From positions 1 through 7,750 of the forward strand of contig CAMJNB010000050.1 of the NCBI GenBank assembly GCA_946407175.1: 7,750 bases of DNA, read 5' to 3'. The DNA comes from an uncultured Selenomonadales bacterium (GTDB lineage Bacteria > Bacillota_C > Negativicutes > Selenomonadales > Selenomonadaceae). Shown here one piece after another: positions 6,401-7,750 of this stretch. The position numbers were made by a program, and so were the translations under genes. Every line of letters begins with the position of its first letter. Within the stretch, counting starts at the first letter, position 1. The notes beneath the pieces were generated by a model. The model was given only the letters and a program-made list of their open reading frames with translations, ran no database searches and was not told where the DNA came from.

Positions 6401-6720
6401 GGCTTTTCAATAAAACTTCTCACGCGAAAAATTGTAAGCTGATTTTGGAATCACTTGCCGACGCGACGCCGAAACTTTTTTTGGCGTGCAGGAAAGACGG
6501 CAGGCTAAACATTTCGCTTGCCGATAAATCTACCGTAATTCTCTACGCGGTGCCGGAATTTAAAGCGGGACTGCCTAATCGCAAGCTTGAAATATTTTTG
6601 CCCGATGAAATTTGGCATGACGTCGGAGAAGGTTTTAACGTGAAACTTTTGGCGAAGGATTCACGGCGGTTTGAGTTAAAGGCGACTAAGCCTGAAAGTT
6701 TAACGGTACCTAAAAAATAG
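3472..6720 (+). CDS. Large cytoplasmic protein: degenerate J-domain-like N-terminus, double zinc ribbon, FN3-like repeats
   Basis: This is a 1082-residue protein from TTG 3472 (1088 if ATG 3454 is used). Numbering is from the TTG. Residues 4-45 (NIFEMLGLEFDPP, then IRAAYENWKKRL) resemble J-domain helices I and II, but the HPD tripeptide needed to stimulate Hsp70 is absent. Residues about 50-325 are charged and mostly helical. A zinc block follows: Cys331/334 with 351/354 and Cys362/365 with 376/379, two C-x2-C pairs each, i.e. two zinc ribbons. Another helical stretch runs to about 505. The rest is beta-rich with recurring FN3-type strands (CKISWQPA near 549, CKFSWKLP near 642, IKFSWQSA near 757, and a probable fourth near 870-960), then a C-terminal beta domain (about 963-1082). 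No signal peptide or membrane segment is visible, so it is probably cytoplasmic. FN3 repeats suggest a scaffold. The exact function is unknown to me. It has its own promoter and ends 39 bp before the transporter gene. Confidence 0.85.
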   Translation: MAKRNIFEMLGLEFDPPDNLKKIRAAYENWKKRLTAEQNTTVDSTRLAEIKEELELDNYISMVLDNPKLRQVEAESLKQLRIEQLRLYIDIQRGDTSGVLQVNQSQIKRIKEKLKLSPATITATYKEQGFEVKTARTDKSIMETLNNFFIADSVLAELRKYFAEFQTVPDRQNYGWSSEVSNFYELAYYLEKKVEPSAEFYKRRDTDDICEIFRKEAKKISSPIPAWQSLKALLNLAQTQIFNSDENRFKYDHSLKIETLDEFFGKLKAAPDIFKHDKNFADNCINRIRRSFPNFLTYELSAALYNKAAGILNDPYESVYNAEENFFCVTCGNCGAFENFRTHEEAERAACKICGETFFVECPKCGKKIPSVVDHCPACNFSLHEFKSFNRYIEYVNSMLDLISRAAKSDTSSTEDLKPLITEVMKVLAKTKLIKPEATEIRKIEWRINGIAADLKRRDLLRWAESKLPALTVHPDKVVSDCMEILDKVPEYRAARERLKTVKPKRPLKLTAIVTENVPHNTNTSALMGKISVNAKSTSLATINSNFVCKISWQPANDLGVKYTVIRKFEGIPQTISDGEIIAENVEKFEVTDMNVKPGFLYGYAVFAVRLGTVSDPTTCSTVFYGDIEESKLVAKTEDGQCKFSWKLPTENCLGVRILRTDSAGNSVVVADCVQSPFIDNAVKNLKQYQYRLQCVYYSAKDRIENQKKLLSEIDGSKIWREKPTLQYSQGLTVTLTPEFPPRRVADLEFNVTKSRIKFSWQSAGDFELWFKLIEKDSDIKRDADFNRNAETNRGEILPLDKIDDVLGSGVVLKRVKASDQNCEFQLHGEIVKIAVISATQNYFLVNDIIKASNIEYCEIDESKTLVDSSGLKLTLKKLPSNVYMIHYKISTEDSDEEFATIDDAKDRHMNRIYATKYAQDTFITQAHMPEEKLFITVIGEYKLSDGTTIYSPPSTMTLDNRPKIEISYRLEWGTSGLFNKTSHAKNCKLILESLADATPKLFLACRKDGRLNISLADKSTVILYAVPEFKAGLPNRKLEIFLPDEIWHDVGEGFNVKLLAKDSRRFELKATKPESLTVPKK

Positions 6721-6745
6721 CTTTTAGCTTGTAGCTGGTAGCTTA
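6718..6745 (+). repeat. Heptamer tandem repeat overlapping the stop codon, TAGCTNN family
   Basis: There are four contiguous heptads: TAGCTTT (6718), TAGCTTG (6725), TAGCTGG (6732) and TAGCTTA (6739). The TAG stop of the large gene is the first three bases of the array. The units match, in opposite orientation, those at 3333-3353 upstream of the same gene. No hairpin-plus-T-run terminator is visible here. Confidence 0.75.
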
Positions 6746-6759
6746 GAGGGATTAGGGCG

Positions 6760-7750
6760 ATGCGAAAAATTTTATTGCTTAGTTTAATTGTCACGGCGAT
6801 TTTTATAGCAGGTTGCGGCGAACAAAAAGAAATATATTCATTCGACGAATTACAATCTGCGCGAATAGGAATTTATCCCGGTTCAGCGTACGAACTTGCC
6901 GCGAAAAAATTTTTACCCAATGCCGAATACTTGTACCTTGATTCACTCGGCAACTTCATTCAGAGTTTGGAGGCAGGGAAAATTGACGCCTTCGTTGTCG
7001 GCAGGTCTCACTACAACGCCTTAAAATACAGAGGCATTGACAACGTGAAATGTCTCGACCAACCGATTGAAAAAGTCAGTTTTGCATTTTTCTTTCAAAA
7101 AAATCTTGTAGGCGAACATTTATCAGAACAGATGAACAGATTTTTAAAAGAAATGCAACAGAGCGGCGAACTTAACGAGCTGAAACAAAAATGGTTCCGT
7201 GCAGACGCAGAGCAAAAATATTTTAAAAAATCCGAGCTTATCGGCGAAAACGGCACCTTGCGGCTGGGTACTTCTGCCAATGCCGTACCTTTCATATACT
7301 TGGAGCGCGGCGAAGTCACCGGCTATGAAGTTGAACTCTTTGAAAAATTCTGCGCGGCTAACGGCTACAATTACACTGTTGCGGTTAAAAATTTTCAAGG
7401 AATACTTTTTGACTTAAAGACGAACGCATTGGACGTAGGCGTAAACGGCACGGAAATTTTGGACTCACGCAAGCATACGCTGATTTTTTCAAATCCCCAT
7501 TACACTGATGACGTGGTTGTAGTTGTACGTGACTACAATGAGGAGGAAAATTTTTTCACGGCTATTAAAAATAAGTTAGTCGATACTTTGGTTGAAGAAG
7601 ACCGCTGGCAGATGATTCTTGAAGGCGTAGGCGTCACAGTTTTAATAATCGTCCTGCCAACTATTTTTAGTACGATTTTTGGCTTTGTGATTTACCTCGT
7701 CTACCGCAAGCAGTACAAACTTTTTAACAAGGTAATTGACGCACTTTGCA
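6760..7750 (+). CDS. Amino-acid ABC transporter substrate-binding/permease fusion, lipoprotein type (3' end outside window)
   Basis: The frame is open from ATG 6760 to the right edge (330 codons seen). AGAGGG at 6745-6750 is an acceptable Shine-Dalgarno. The signal peptide MRKILLLSLIVTAIF ends in a lipobox I-A-G-C, with Cys19 as the lipidation site. Residues about 32-146 resemble the second lobe and C-terminal helix of SBP_bac_3 proteins (ARIGIYPGSAYE, LEAGKIDAFVV, and ELNELKQKWF at the end). Residues about 166-258 resemble the first lobe (GTLRLGTSANAVPF, VTGYEVELFEKFC, then Arg237 in DSRK followed by FSNPHY, the usual ligand-binding Arg). Residues 282-316 (DRWQMILEGVGVTVLIIVLP onward) begin the first membrane helices of a HisM/GlnP-type permease. 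The product should capture an amino acid outside the membrane and pass it through its own permease domain; an ATPase partner would be encoded to the right. The substrate cannot be told. Confidence 0.88.
   Translation, partial: MRKILLLSLIVTAIFIAGCGEQKEIYSFDELQSARIGIYPGSAYELAAKKFLPNAEYLYLDSLGNFIQSLEAGKIDAFVVGRSHYNALKYRGIDNVKCLDQPIEKVSFAFFFQKNLVGEHLSEQMNRFLKEMQQSGELNELKQKWFRADAEQKYFKKSELIGENGTLRLGTSANAVPFIYLERGEVTGYEVELFEKFCAANGYNYTVAVKNFQGILFDLKTNALDVGVNGTEILDSRKHTLIFSNPHYTDDVVVVVRDYNEEENFFTAIKNKLVDTLVEEDRWQMILEGVGVTVLIIVLPTIFSTIFGFVIYLVYRKQYKLFNKVIDALC

Overview
The window comes from a low-to-moderate GC bacterium, most likely a diderm Firmicute of the Negativicutes (Selenomonas relatives). 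I infer this from the codon style, two apparent TTG starts behind strong Shine-Dalgarno sequences, and a secreted BepA-like protease that makes sense with an outer membrane. This is an impression of style; no rRNA or other marker gene is present to settle it.

Layout: (1) 1-1230, plus strand: the 3' part of a gene that enters from the left edge. It looks like the end of a dynamin-like GTPase: the end of the G domain, then coiled coil, glycine-rich hydrophobic segments and coiled coil. (2) 1243-3027, minus strand, convergent with the first gene and only 12 bp away: a secreted M48 zinc metalloprotease with a C-terminal TPR array, of BepA type. (3) 3028-3471: a divergent intergenic region. It holds a 251-bp MITE-like element with 22-bp terminal inverted repeats and internal hairpins, a heptamer tandem repeat, and a very good sigma-70 promoter firing rightward. 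(4) 3472-6720, plus strand: a 1082-residue cytoplasmic protein with a degenerate J-domain-like N-terminus, two zinc ribbons, and several fibronectin-III-like beta domains. (5) 6760-7750, plus strand, running off the right edge: a lipoprotein-type amino-acid ABC transporter subunit in which substrate-binding lobes are fused to a permease. The lobes appear in permuted order (lobe 2 before lobe 1).

How the genes may work together: the dynamin-like protein and the J-like/zinc-ribbon/FN3 protein are the unusual pair. From memory, proteins of these kinds can sit near Hsp70/GrpE-like genes in Firmicutes, so a membrane or protein-stress module is a reasonable guess, with the M48-TPR protease handling the envelope side. 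That is inference: the genes are not in one operon here, since the protease is on the opposite strand. The transporter gene lies 39 bp behind the large protein with no visible terminator, so it may be cotranscribed, but its function looks unrelated.

The most notable sequence signals are the MITE-like insertion in the divergent promoter region, heptamer TAGCTNN repeats in opposite orientation on both sides of the large gene, an A7T7 tract at the predicted transcription start, a 12-A run inside the first gene, and the permuted binding-protein/permease fusion.
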